A DNA stretch of 64,000 nt from contig BROE01000020.1 of NCBI GenBank assembly GCA_036571765.1, positions 16,677,768 through 16,741,767 on the forward strand. Reading direction: 5' to 3'. Of this stretch, positions 1-12,815 are shown piece by piece. The notes beneath the pieces were generated by a model. The model was not told the DNA's origin, ran no database searches, and saw only the letters and a list, made by a program, of their open reading frames with translations. Positions within the stretch are counted from its first letter, which is position 1. Every line of letters begins with the position of its first letter. Origin of the DNA: Plecoglossus altivelis (lineage: Eukaryota; Chordata; Actinopteri; Osmeriformes; Plecoglossidae). A program made the translations under genes and the position numbers.

Positions 1-230
1 GCAGCAGAGGCAGAGAGAGGTTAACCGATCCTGTGATGAACACTGCAGCCAGAGAGGATAACCTTAACCGTGAACACCCCAAAGAGGATAACCTTAACCA
101 TGAACACAGCAGAGAGGATAACCCTAACCGTGAACACTGCAGAGAGGATAACCCTAACTGTGAACACCGCAGAGGTTAACCCTAACCGTGAACACTGTAG
201 AGAGGATAACCGTACAACTCATGAGCAGCA
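1..230. repeat. 30-bp minisatellite at the left edge
   Basis: About six imperfect units of roughly 30 bp built around GAGAGGATAACCCTAACCG followed by TGAACACTGCA. The array reaches the left edge of the window, so its full length is unknown. The core CCCTAACC resembles a telomere repeat but is not in a telomeric register. Confidence 0.8.
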
Positions 231-785
231 CAAAGGACAATCAACATTTTTCAAACACTTTTGACGACCTTCATCAGGAATAAAAAGCTCTCTAATTAAA
301 ATGTATTACAATGCAGCGATTGCACACCAAACCGTACGTGGCAGAGAGGCTTTGACAGGTGAGCAGAGCACTAAGGATAGACAGGGCTGAGATGGAAAGG
401 CTTATGAAGTCGACGAAAAACAAGATTGACATGGTGGGATGAACCCCTCAGGAGTATTAATGGCCAATCCATTATGCTGCTTTATTGGTAGTAAACTGAC
501 TGCACCGACAGCTCTCTAGTTATCCTGCTATATTACTGCCTGTTGCACTGCACCATGAGCGACATTTCTGATGCCATTTGAAAAATTAATTTGAAGGAAT
601 CTCCAGCGGCTGATTATGAACGTTCCAGTCACAGGGTTGAGTTGTCAGTCTGTACAATGTGCTGGTAGCAGACTGAAGATAAAATACCTCCAGAGTGTCA
701 AGCAAACTCGCTAAAACGACAGCCTCCAGTCCCTCTGCACTATACTCTACATCCACAAAAAAAAATATATTCAGATATTTCTAAT
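231..785. other. Region downstream of myg1 without recognised gene
   Basis: AT-rich DNA between the left-edge minisatellite and the myg1 3' UTR. No open frame, RNA gene or repeat that I recognise. Confidence 0.5.
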
Positions 786-800
786 AATGGTGAAAACTCC

Positions 801-806
801 TTTATT
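801..806 (-). terminator. myg1: myg1 polyadenylation signal
   Basis: AATAAA on the minus strand, about 420 nt after the myg1 stop codon at 1224. Another AATAAA-type hexamer near 869-875 could also serve. The stretch 790-1223 is therefore read as the 3' UTR. Cleavage is expected about 15-25 nt past the signal. Confidence 0.5.
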
Positions 807-1223
807 CTAAAACGTATACAATACAAAAAAAGTACATTAATAAGATACTGACATTTAGTTCAGATTGTATTTTATTACAAAAGAAGACCACAACACTTGT
901 ACACACACAGAACAGTGAAGACACTGAAGGCAGGTCGTCAGTGTGAGGTGATTGAGGCAGGGCTCCTCCAGTCCATTATAACTCATTTCATTCCCAAGAA
1001 TGTAATTTAAAATGAGCCGTCTGGTTACAAATGATAACTTGAGAACAGAGAGCAGTAAGGAAAAGTGTTTTTTTTGTAAGTGAGTGTAGAAGAGTCCAAA
1101 CCAGATAAGCCAAATTGAACATCTGTGGTATAATGCATGAATTACAATGGACTTGAGCCCCTCGTCCCTGCGTCCAGCTGGCGTGGAGCTGAGAGGGGGG
1201 ACAGGTGGCCGGACGCAGCCAGG

Positions 1224-3576
1224 TCAGCTGCTCCCGTTGGCAGGGCACTGAGCTGCAGCCTGCAGGGTCCTCCTGGCCATCTCCAGCGCTCCCTCCCTCG
1301 TCCGGTTCCCACCGATGAAGCCTGCGGCATGGACGAAGATGCATCCTGGGATACCGCTGAGCTCCGACAGGGCGTCGTCACGAACGCCGCGCCACTCCTC
1401 CAGCAGGGACAGCCTGTGACACGCGGGCATACAGATGGACGCCATGAGGTCAGGGACAAGGCGTTACCGCTACATATGCCACCCCGAGCCCAAACAAGTC
1501 AACATGTCCCAGTAACATTCACACACTGATAGACGCCACACTTTTTTGGACTCGTTTCGGTCGCAGCCGATTACGAGTTCATTACGTTCTTTCCTGTTCT
1601 GTGGGTTTTCAGGGGTGTTCTGGGGTCCGAATCAATCAGACCCACAAACTCCCAGACTCGTTGAGCCTCCCCTGCTCCAATGTAACACAGCTACACGGTT
1701 ACAGCACTAATCTGAGCCTCCCTCTGTCTAATAATACACGCTCTGGCTGACCTGGTTACAGGAAAGTTAAGACATGAACAACAGCAGCAGTAGAGCATGT
1801 CCTCGACAGTCCCCTGTGAGTGCAGCGCCCCGCCCTCCACCCTCCTCTCGGCAAATACGGCAGCCTTCATTCTTCTCTAATAGCGCGGAAAATCCCTCAT
1901 CGACGCGGCCCGGGTGGAGGGGCGACACGCTGCCATCTGAGTCAATAGGTAATCTGACGGGCTGGAGGAAAGATTGTCTCGTCTCTGGAGGAACCAGCCG
2001 AGCGTTGGTTCTCCCTCAAACTGGATCCAGCCTTCCATTCTTTCACCCTCCCTCCCTCTCTCTCTCCTCCGCCCATCTACAGCTCCACCCCTCCCTCCCT
2101 TCCTCCCTCCCTTCCTTCAGTCCTCTTCCCCTCCTCCAGTGACCTAATCTCCTATCAACAAGAGCATGATTGCATCGGGGGACTCGTGCAGGTCTACACA
2201 GCTGTCGCTAATCCAGTCATTTCAGATCAGGGATTTCCTGATGGAGAGGAGGGCTGGGAAAGCCGCATCGGAGGGACTCATCAAACGGCCTCCCAAGGCT
2301 GAGATCCGCCAAGACTCCTGCCCGCCCGTGGGCCTTCAGAGCAGGGAGACGGACGCTCGCGAGCCAGCCTGAACATGGCTCCTTGGAACGGCTCCTGGCG
2401 AGTCCAAAGCGTCGTGGCGCGGCGTCTGCCACGCCTACACGCCTTCTCCCTGTTCGCTCTCCTGGTTTCGATCGATCGCGTATGTACAGAGAGCTATAGG
2501 TTCTCCAGACCCGCCTGTCAGTCACTCTTAAATAACGTTGGTGCTCGATGACAGGCAGAGGGGAGGGGGAGCTGCCTGGGAAAGGTCAACATACGCCATA
2601 ATTAAAGAGAGGGGGAGAGATAGAGAATATAAAAGCCTGAGATGACAGGATAATAGAAATGTCAGAGAATGACCTGTTCTATAAGACCCCTGGTGACCAA
2701 CCTCAAAATAGCAGCACAATTAACAGGGCTGGAGGTTTCTAACCTCAACCTAGCAACTAGATGACAGATGTACACATAAGGGTGTGATTAGGAATGCAAC
2801 TAGCTGGGATTTCCACATCAAGCAATACCATGGTCTAAGTACCATGGTCTAAGTACCATGGTCAGAGTACCATGGTCTAAGTACCATGGTCTGAGTACCA
2901 TGGTCTGAGTACCATGGTCTAAGTACCATGGTCTGAGTACCATAGTCTGAGTACCATGGTCTAAGTACCATGGTCTAAGTACCATGGTCTAAGTACCATG
3001 GTCTGAGTACCATGGTCTGAGTACCATGGTCTGAGTACCATGGTCAGAGTACCATGGTCAGAGTACCATGGTCAGAGTACCATGGGTCAGAGCACCATGG
3101 TCAGAGTACCATGGGTCAGAGCACCATGGTCAGAGTACCATGGTCTGAGTACCATGGTCAGAGGCTCCTGGAGACGTAGTGAGTCACGCTCGACAGTCAT
3201 GTGTTTTGGGGCCTTGACACTGACGCCTTCTTCAGTTGTGTTGGTTATTTCGTGGAACAGCTCAGTGTGACACACTTCAGACGGCCCATCTCTGTGTCGC
3301 GCTGACAGACGCGCCGGCTCAGACGCCCAACAAGAGCACTGGGACGCAAATTCAGCAAGCACTTCCAAATAAAGAAAGAAAAAAAAAATCAAATAAAAAG
3401 CTAAAATAAAACCACTTTCTCTGCAAAATGTCTGACGGATTACGTCAAGTCGTCCAAGTCAAAACTTTGAAAGGATCGGTGGCAGCGCTCTGCTTGCTTT
3501 TCCCTGGCAGTGTGAGGAGATATAAATAGATATCTCCCATCAGGTGCAGTATCAGGGACACAGGTGTCAACACCCC

Positions 3577-3607
<31 letters not shown>

Positions 3608-6600
3608 CACCAGAGAGAGAGAGAGAGAGGGAGAGAGAGAGAAGCAGCCCTGAGACACCGCCATCTGGAGCGCTGATCTCTCCTCGGCCCTCCTCACTCT
3701 CACCCTCCATCTCCTCCGCCGCGTCGCAGAACAAGCTGATTCAGGAAGCCCACTCCGAACCACTGAGTGGCATTTGGCAATTTGAGAAGGAAGTCAGGTC
3801 CTTCCTGCACCCGTACTGATGAGATGTGCAGCGGAGTGGAAAGGAGTAGGGAGGTAGGGTGAGACCAAGAGGGAGAGAGAAAGGAAGGAGCTGAGAGGAA
3901 AGAGAGTGAGGGTGAGAGAGAGACAGAGAGAGAGAGGGGCCGAGAGGAAAGGAGGAGCAGAGAGACAAAGACAGAGACAAGGAGAGGGAGAAAGAGAGAG
4001 AGACAAAGAGAGGGAGATAAAGAGAGAGAGACAAAGAGAGGGAGATAAAGAGAGACAAAGAGGGAGAAAGAGAGACAAAGAGAGGGAGAAAAAGAGAGAG
4101 ACAAAGAGAGGGAGAGATAGAGAGACAAGAAAGAACTGACAGAGAAAGAAATGAGTCAAATGTAAAAACAAGGAACGTTACCAGCCTGCCCCCAAAGTAG
4201 TTTGATGACTTGAGAGGTAAAAATGTGTCATTATTCTAATAGCCAGACAATATAACCGCTTGCCTGATTTCGAGTGACAGAGCAAATGACTAAAATCAGC
4301 AGAAATAGTTAATTATCTTACGCATGATTGGAAACTGCAGATGGTTTGATTTCTGTGGCAGAGACAATAATAGCCCCACTACCGGAAAGAGAGGCACGCC
4401 AGCGTGATGCGTCAGAACACAAGCAGTACTGAAATGGAGAATATTCATTCCTCTCCCAAGGGGCTGTTGTTAAAGGAAGAATCAATGCAGCATCACCCAG
4501 CCATCTTCCACAGTCTCCCAGAGGAAGCTCTCTCAGACACACATTTCCACTACGTGCATTGGTCTCAGCTAACCACCAATGGACCATGCACACACACACC
4601 TAATTGTTTACACACACACACGCACACGCACATAGATCTTCCCTAAGCTAAGTGCCTGGCAGGCGTGTTGTATACGTATGCATGTGATGCATTACACCGT
4701 GAACACGCTCGTGTGTGCTGTGGTTATCCTGACCGCACGCTCAGTGGGTATCCTCCAGGCCATTATCCAGCTGCACGTGACTGACACACTAAGCTGTAAG
4801 TCCCGTCTCCACCCTTTAGAAAACATCCACAGACGAAACGAAAACACACAAGGAGGTCCGAGATGTGAACCCCACAACCCCCGGCCACACACCACCACCC
4901 CCCCCTCTCATCCACACACACACCACACACCACCACCCCACCCCACCCGCAGACTCTGCCCGTCTCTAATCTCTCGGCTTCCTGCAGGAGATGATGTTGC
5001 CGTGTCAACAGTCTGGTCCTTAAGCGGCTGCTTGGATTGCGAGCAGTTCCGGTCCCTGTTAAACGCGCTGGGCCGCCGCAGCACACGGCAGCAGCGGACA
5101 CGGGGGACGGGGCGGGGCTTCATGTCTGTCGGTGTACGGCTGTTTGAAGGTGCGTTTGATTCGTCATGCAGACGCGGGAACACTCAGGGGAGGAGTGAGG
5201 AGGCCTGTTTATTGTGTGAAGCGTCTAGACGGGACTCTCGCAGGAAAGGGTCTGCAGGCAGGGGTGTCTCGCAGCACCGTGACTTGGTGTTTAGTTAAGT
5301 CCTGCGTTCTCCCTTGTGTTATCATATTTTGAAGCCTGTCAAATGGTGAATGAGAGTAGAAGTGTGTGCGTGTGTTTGGTACCTGTTCTGGAAGGTGTGG
5401 AGGCCAGCAGGAACACACTGGACTCTCCAATTGCCGTTCTGGTCGGGGTACAGGACAAACTTGATGGGCGTCTCCACCTTCAGCTCCTTCTCCAGGCTGA
5501 AGAGATGTTCCTTCCAGGGACAGCCGCCCTGAGAGAACTCCAGGACCTCCCCGCTGGGGTCCACCTGGGGACCACACCCAACACTGAGTCAAACCACCCA
5601 ACACTGAATCTAACCACCCAACACTGAATCTAACCACCCAACACTGAATCTAACCACCCAACACTGAGTCAAACCACCCAACACTGAGTCAAACCACCCA
5701 ACACTGAATCAAACCACCCAACACTGAGTCAAACCAGCCAACACTGAATCAAACCACCCAACACTGAGTCAAACCACCCAACACTGAATCAAACCACCCA
5801 ACACTGAGTCAAACCACCCAACACTGAGTCAAACAGAATCAAAGCATCTCCACAGAGCCTGCTGTGTTTGTGTGTGCATGTTTGCAGTACCTTGGTTCTC
5901 ATCTGAACCGCCCCCTCCACCACCACGCGGGCTGGAAGCCAGGAATTCTGGTAGAAGTCCACTCGGTCCAGGAACTCGGCTCCAACCATGGCCAGGGCTT
6001 TCTGGAAGCCCTCCTACAGGACACACACAGAGCATATTAGATGCTCCTGTTAGGTTAGCATCTGCCTTGTTAATGCTAATTGGATGCATGAGTGGCCAAG
6101 CTAGTTTGCATTTAACAAGGTCCTTGTCATCTTCTATCACATTCATTTTTGCATTTCTCCCTTCCATGCCATTGAAAACGTAGCCACCATTGTTATGCTT
6201 GTGTACAACTGTGTTCAACTGGTTACAAACAATGAAATATACCCTGCTAGATACACTGTTATTGTAGATAGAGATTTTTCTACAATCAAATGCAAATAAT
6301 TCAACCTCTCGAATCGAAGTCCATCCCAGCCCTTCTCTCCCCCTTTCAGACTCGGAGTCTTTTAAACCCAGTTTGACTCTAAACGCTTCCAACCCAGATG
6401 ATGAAAAGCAAACAGGGGATTCAATCTTCCTCCCAGTACTCTGGTGAAAACCCTGCTGATCACAACACATCAGCCTAACCTGGATCAACACACACGCACA
6501 CACACGTACGCACACACACGTGCGCATACACACACACACACACACACCAGGTGCAGACACGCGTCCTCCTCAGACAGACGCACACCTCAATTTGCACGCG

Positions 6601-9600
6601 AGCAGGCACACACGCGGAGGAGCACAACTACAAATGCAAAAATTCAGACCGACACGACAGACAGCCGCACGCTGGCTTCAACTCTAATCTCAAAGTGTCT
6701 GATGGAGCGGGCTGCAGCAGCTGAGCATTTTACCAGACAAAAGAAAATCATTCTCTCTCTCTCTCCCTCTCTCTCTGTGTCTCTCTCTCTCCCTCTCTCT
6801 CGTTTTCCCCCCCAATTATCACCACCTGACAGCGTGAGAATCTGCCGGCTGAGCGAGTGGCATCGCCTGTATCAGGAAGCCAGTGCATGTCCAGAGGCAT
6901 TAGAACCAATCTGCATGCTCTCTCATCTTTAAGTGTTAAATGATATCAGCCCTGGGGGCCTGGAGGGGTGGACGCTGACAGGGCAGGGCTGGCTCTATTC
7001 TCCACTGAATTCATGTGGAATAACAGCTACCCCACCGAGAGCTTGTCAGCAGTGGAACGGGGAGCTGGACTCAAGCTGGACCTCAGCTCCACAGGGGACA
7101 CATAACAGGGTTTAGTCAACCTGCTTTGTTACAGTGATTGTCCTCCTCTCTCTTTTCCTTTCCTTTCCTTCCTTCCATCCTGGCTCGCCCTGTGCTTGTC
7201 TTTTGATGTCATCCCCCATCTCCTCCCCCCTCCTCTCAGCTCAGGTAACTGACAAGTCAATTGGGTGCCTGGCTTGCTTGTCGAGTCGTGGCAGAGGTGA
7301 GCACATGAGCACATCCTCTGGTAAAGCTCCCTCTCTCTCTCTCTCCCTCCCTCCCTCCCCTCCCTCCCTCTCACCCCCTCCCACTCTCTCTCTCTCCCTC
7401 CTTCCCCTCCCTCTCACCCCCTCCCACTCTCCCTGACTCTCCCTCCCTGTTCCCCCTCTAAGGACAGCTCACAGAGCAGGCACACTCTCTCTCCCCCCTC
7501 CAGACCCGCCGACACACAAACAGCATCGCTAATTCCCAGCGAGGGGACCAGGAGCAGGTCACGCCCCTCTGGTGGCCCTGCACACACCTGGTCATGAGCC
7601 ATCCTGTTAGCGCTGCTCGCTGAAGCACAGACACTGCTGGAAGACGTGCTCACAGACCGTTCAGTAAGATGGACCGATATCACGCACACATCCACACACA
7701 CACCTCCGTGTCCTGGCTCTGGCTGTTCCAGCGGGGGTTGAGGTGGCCCACGCGGGCGCTCAGCGTGGTGGACACAGCGTAGCGAGCCTCGCCCTCGTAC
7801 TGGGAGATGCCGTTGTCCACCGCGTCCACCTCCTCCACAAAGTTCTCGTAGAGCTGCAATCAAGGATAACCCCTGGCTGTAACCATCCGTACAGAACCGT
7901 CCAATCCAAACACATTCTCCAAAACAACCAACATTTTCCTACATGACCTAAACACAATCCTGGTCAATACAGTCCTGCTAGTGACTCAATCCTAACACCC
8001 TGTGGGTGTTGGGGCGTTGGCCTGGCTGACAGAATGAAGAAGCGTGCGTGTGAGGGCAGACTGCCTGGCAGCAGGACCCCTTTGGATGTCTGACCTTGTC
8101 GAACAGAGCCTCCAGCTGCCTGTCCGCCTTAGGCAGGCTGGTGAGCTGGGCCAGGAGCTGCCGGCCGAAGTGCAGGTAGACCAGGCCAGCCGAGCTCAGC
8201 TTCGTCACCCACGGCTTCTCTGGGCACAGGCTGTGGAAGGTCTCCCCGAAGGTCCTGCAACACGCAGAGCAACAAGTGCCGATTAGGCTGTTGGTGTGTG
8301 TGTGTGTGAGCGTGTGTGTGCGTGGGCGTGTGGCTGAGGCAGAGAGCAAGAATTATTACCGCGTGTGTGAGCATGCAGCTGTTTGTAAACACGTTTTATA
8401 CAGTTGACAAGCCAAGTGCTTTCAGCAGGACGGATCATCTAGCCAACGTTCTCCTGCAGCAACACTAGAGCGATCTCCATCTCCAGTCTGACGTTTGACT
8501 CTCCCTGTAGGAGACGACCACTCACACTGGCACGTGTGTGTGTGCGTGTGTGTGTGTGCGTGTGTGTGAGTGGGCACAGGAGAAATGTAAATACAGCCCC
8601 CCTGGGGGAAACGTCAACTGAGCGCGTGCAGAGACGTATCCGTCTCAGCCGTCGGTGAGTCGTTCAATGCAGATTTAATTGAGAGGCGTCTGTTAGGCAC
8701 CAGGCATTCGCTGACTGAGTGGCATGACAGGGAACAGGGGGGTGGCGGCGGTGCCATTAGCGTACTAATTAACCCTGTTCTGGCACCCCTGTATCCATTA
8801 GCAAGACACTGAGGGATGAAGAAGGCCTGCCTGCTCAGTCACTCAGGCCCTTGGGCCCCAACACAGGCTCTGTGGCTTCGTGCTCACATGCCTCAGTGCC
8901 GCCACCACCAGTACTGAGCCAGCAGGTGCGTGCCAGACAATTAGCCTGCTAGCGTTCAAATGGCACGGCCATACTGTAACCCAGGTGATGCTTTCGGTGC
9001 GCCCATCACCCTCAGCTCTGTGGCTCTACTACTGCAGCCGCCCACTCCAACACGCATACGCAGAGTTTCCCAGCGTACCCTGGACTCCCGAGTCACACGG
9101 AGTTGACATATATAAGATGTCAGCTTCCCCCGTGAACCTGTGGGTAGGCGGGCGATGATGGGCACTAATTATCCCTTCCACCTGCTGAGGTACCAGCATC
9201 TTCACCAGCAGGTGCTTACAGGTATGACATTAGACAAGCGGACGGACAGACAGGTAGAAATTCAGACGTGCAACTAGGAGAGGAAGACAGGGAGACAGGT
9301 AGACAGGCATACATTACTGCCAAGCAGACATACAGGCAGAGACAGTTTGATAGACAGCTAGATAGATGGGCGGGCAGGGCCACTCAACATCATGTCTCGT
9401 TCAGTTGTGCAGCAAGCGGTACCTCTGGTGGTGGTCATAGCGATGTCTCTTGGGGTCAAACTCTCCTCCCACGTCCACTACTATGTCACACTTCGCCAGT
9501 TCTACGGCGTCACGGGTTCGAATTATTTCAGCATCCTGTGCAGCGATAGAAGTGCATTAGACATTAGTGAACATTAACATCTCGAGAAGACGATTTTACC

Positions 9601-10040
9601 ATTCATTTAATGGAAATCGATGAAGGCTAAGATGGAAACATTTAGCCTCCATTTGAATTTAATTTTATATCGACCAAATTCCTGTCTGCTCCCGTCACTA
9701 TAGAATGACTGGTATTAGCTAGCTACTTCACCTAAGTTAAGCAAATAATATCTTTGTCGTAGTTAATGCACGGTACCTTGTACTCCGGGAGTTGACGGAG
9801 AAAGAAACAAGCCAAAACCTCATCACAGTGAAATGTGCCGTTATGAGTGCCAATTTTAACAGTCGTCATTTTCTCTGTACGCAGCCGCTTTGGTTGATGT
9901 GACATATATCGGCTGATAGACAAAGTTTGGCTTTTTGAGAAAGCAAGTTTACAAGTGTGTAGATTTAAGAAACTGTGACGTGCAGCTGTTAAACTTCTAA
10001 ATATAAGTGGAGCAATATTGGTACAAGTTTGCGCTAACAT
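1224..10040 (-). CDS. myg1: MYG1 exonuclease (DHH-type 3'-5' RNA exonuclease), 7 coding exons
   Basis: Exons on the minus strand: 10040-9777, 9535-9423, 8254-8095, 7853-7704, 6013-5891, 5564-5383 and 1413-1224. All junctions are GT-AG and phases match, giving about 393 residues (human MYG1 is 376). Seen: GTHNGTFHCDEVLACF in exon 1, a DPKRHRYDHHQR block ending exon 2, YENFVEEVDAVDNGIS in exon 4, GGCPWKEHLF in exon 6, and a C-terminal block with IPGCIFVHAAGFIGG. The His/Asp motifs are the family's proposed metal-binding catalytic residues. In mammals the protein is a 3'-5' RNA exonuclease of mitochondria and nucleolus that processes RNA in both places. I chose the ATG at 10040; the frame is open further up only through a TTG. 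The first 55 or so residues are rich in Arg, Ser and Leu with almost no acidic residue, as in a mitochondrial presequence, followed by a basic PKRLR stretch that could be nuclear. The identity is secure. Confidence 0.95.
2827..3165. repeat. 14-bp palindrome-containing minisatellite in myg1 intron 6
   Basis: About 24 units of TACCATGGTCTAAG, with TCTGAG and TCAGAG variants and a few 15-bp units near the right end. Each unit contains the 8-bp palindrome ACCATGGT (an NcoI core), so any two units can pair. The array lies in the 4-kb last intron of myg1 (1414-5382), which holds no recognised coding exon. Confidence 0.9.
3577..4140. repeat. CA run followed by GA-rich purine tract
   Basis: A (CA)n run near 3580-3606 and a short GA run, then, after about 200 bp of ordinary sequence, a nearly pure GAGAGA/GACAAAGAGAGGGA tract from about 3860 to 4140. 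This is simple-sequence DNA in myg1 intron 6. The open frames over it on both strands are repeat artefacts. Confidence 0.85.
5578..5837. repeat. 20-bp minisatellite in myg1 intron 5
   Basis: About 13 tandem units of ACCACCCAACACTGAGTCAA and its GAATC variant, starting only some 14 bp inside the intron from the acceptor of exon 6 (5383-5564). A tandem array this close to an acceptor could affect branch-point use, but that is an inference. Confidence 0.9.
6486..7445. repeat. Simple-sequence stretches in myg1 intron 4
   Basis: CA run at about 6486-6548, CT-rich runs near 6752-6800, and a pyrimidine-rich block of TCTCTC and CCCTCC near 7140-7445. No exon was found in these blocks. Confidence 0.75.
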
Positions 10041-10065
10041 GAAAACAACCAATTCGACACTCAAC

Positions 10066-10140
10066 TATGCACGCTGCTAAGAAGGCGGACGGCAATTTTC
10101 ACCGGACCAGCGGAAATGACGTCGCTACTTCTCCCGGTGA
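10066..10140 (-). promoter_or_regulatory. myg1 core promoter region
   Basis: Just upstream of the myg1 start codon there is a CRE-like TGACGTCG at 10117-10124 next to a GGAA (ETS-type) core at 10112-10115, and no TATA box. This is the usual make-up of a housekeeping promoter. The plus strand leads towards map3k12, so the element may act in both directions, but this is inferred from position only. Confidence 0.4.
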
Positions 10141-10800
10141 GTGAACCGGGCCGCACATTTAAAATCAAATGTGTTATTGCTCGAGTGCGACTGGCGCTCG
10201 GTATTATACTTTTAGTAGGCATGTCATACACTATTTTCAGACATTTGTATTGTTATTTTGTGTCCCGCTATGTCGTCCGCTGCAGTCTGTTAAAACCGTC
10301 GGTTAAAACCTGTCCAAGGCTGTTCTCTAGTGGCCAATGAGAGAATAAATACTCTTTTTTCCCTACAACGTAAAGAACGCAAATTGAGGAGCCTGCAAAA
10401 TAAAAAATGCGCATAGGCCCAAATTTGCTCGCTTCGTGGATCACTTCAATCGTCGAGTGGAAGAAGACACGTTTTCAAATTGTTTATGCTTACGTATTCG
10501 CTTTATATCAATAAATAAATAACAATTACCTTGTACCCCCGCCCTAAAAAAATAACAACAACAAAAAACAACAACATAAAAAATTCTGACAATATCTAGG
10601 TCACCTTGACGATAATAAGCAACGCTGAAGAGTTTCATCGGAGGGATCAATCTTCAAGGAGCAAAGGGCAATTTCAGCACCAGGAAGAGGGGGACAGCTC
10701 CCTCCCCCACTGTCGCTACGAGCACTTGGGTTTGTTGATAACACAATTAGCCAGATGGGACACGCGCAGTCGGGGAGAACGTAGCGAGCTTTAGAACCCA

Positions 10801-10920
10801 CATATTCAAGGCTCCGAACGAATCAAATCTGGAGAATAGGAGCTATTCTTTCCTTTTATTGACGGAGCACTGTCTTTCGAAGGCAGCCCACCATCAAACC
10901 TTTACCGACACAGACATAAG
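10801..10920 (+). promoter_or_regulatory. Possible alternative 5' UTR exon upstream of map3k12
   Basis: A non-coding stretch ending in a good splice donor (CATAAG/GTAGGT, GT at 10921) on the plus strand, about 750 bp from the myg1 start. It could be a distal first exon of map3k12. The start is arbitrary and no transcript evidence is available, so confidence is low. Confidence 0.25.
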
Positions 10921-12519
10921 GTAGGTTTACTCGTTCATTCAAGGTATTTTAGAAATCACAGCTATCTTTACTGCAGGTGACATTACATGGGCGATGTAGT
11001 TTAGCTGCTACACACGCCTGTTCTTGTTTCTATTGCTCAATGTCGGAGGAAAAGTAGGCAAGGGATGAATTATTCAACCTTCCGAGTGCTTTTACTGGGT
11101 GTCTGCGTGTATCGACAGCGTCCCAATCTGCATCCTCACCCCGTTAACATAAGTCCTACCCCTGAGTTGCAGAAGTGTCCAAAACGCCATGCTTTCCCAT
11201 CCCAGTTGAATATTCTCACTACTTTGCCACTTTGATTTAGAACAAAGGAGTTATCGTTACTCTGCGGGAGGTATATTTGACCATTAATCATTATTGGACT
11301 GTCAGGGCCATACTTTGCGATGCCGGTGTTGTGCCACCAGGGGGCGCTTTGGACTCACTGCTCCAGGTCCTCGGCGTCGACTCTGGCATGTTGACAAGGT
11401 AGCCCCTTTCTTAGCGTAATGAAATCGATACGTATTGATTGGGGGGTTCCATTTTCTTGAGTGCTTGACTATTGGGTTTCATACGTTAGTTTTAAACCCC
11501 TTTTAAAGCCTCGCCTACTGCCATCCTTTTATGCCTTCCAGTTCAGCTCATCATCTACGGTTAAACTGCTTGTTTTTATTGTTCCGTGCTGCGGTTTGAC
11601 CGACGTGCCAAGTGTTGCACCTTGCTGTCGTGGCAACCATCAGGCGCGTGTGCGCGTTTGAATGACGGAGAGAGAAAGAGAAAGTAGGAGGGAAAGCATG
11701 TTGATAAAAATAGACCATAGATGTCAAGGACATACATTTACTCCATTATGTGTGCATGTTAGAAATGTCTTGAGGCAGGGAGATAGTAGGCTATGCTCAG
11801 TTTCAGGACCATGGACAGTATCTGCTCAGGCCAGTTCACGCAACATCATAAAGAGCAGGGTTAGTTTGTCACCTTGTGACACAGCCAATGAAGGGAGTTA
11901 GTTGTAGGGGCTGGTTAGTTAATGGCTATGACAAAACTGGTTTAACTGTTTACTCAGCATTATTAAATGTTGTAAAACTGAATTTGAACTGCACTGTAGA
12001 TGTAATGGAAAATGTATAAAGTGAGCAAGATTGGAAATTGAGCAGGGTTATTGATTGAGAGAGGGAGAATAGAAAGGAGAGAGTGAGAAGAAGAGAAAAA
12101 TTAGATTAAGAGAGAAAAAAAGATCAGATAAAGAATTTGAATACAGCGTAAGACATGAACAGTTCTTTTTGTCTTGTGAAGTAGTCTAAACAGAAATGCT
12201 TTCCAGAACTGAAATGACTCATGCGTCATTAGGCAGAAATAAACAAGGGTAAGTTCACCATCCTCCCTTCATTACCTCCTGCCTCACTTCCTGGTATTGG
12301 CTCAGCTGCAGTGAGCTTCGCTCTAATTGGCCAGGGGTGGTCTGTGAAACTGTGATGTGGGGGCGGTGACAGCAAATAGCGTCACTTCTGTGATCGTCCT
12401 GCTGGTTCTATCCTACGTGAAAGCGATGAAAGCCAACCTGCCCTGGCTTGCCTTAAAAGGAAAAAGGCAAAGTGATGTTCGATCGTGGTGTCAATTAGGC
12501 AATCTTCTGAAGAGAGAAA

Positions 12520-12815
12520 GAGAAAGAGGGACTTAGAGAGAGGGAGAGAGAGAGAGAGAGAAAGGGAGAGAAAGTGAGAGAGAGGGAGAGAGAGAGAGGG
12601 AGGAAGAGAGCGAGGAAGAGGGAGGAAGAGAGAGAGGAAGAGAGGGAGGAAGAGAGGGAGGAAGAGAGTGAGGAAGAGAGGGAGGAAGAGAGAGAGGAAG
12701 AGAGAGGGAGGAGGGAGGAAGAGAGAGAGAGATAGGAAGAGAGGGAGGAAGAGAGAGAGGGAGGAAGAGAGAGAGAGAGGAAGAGAGGGTGAGAGGGAGG
12801 AAGAGAGAGAGCACT
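12520..12815. repeat. Long polypurine tract
   Basis: About 290 bp that are almost entirely A and G on the plus strand (GAGAGA, GGAGGAAGAGA units) with very few interruptions. Such tracts can form intramolecular triplexes. The Ser/Leu/Pro frame on the opposite strand is an artefact of the tract. Confidence 0.85.

Noticed and set aside
4678..5298. 206-codon plus-strand frame in the last myg1 intron
   Set aside because: Passes through CA and CCCCA repeats, antisense to myg1, with no family resemblance.
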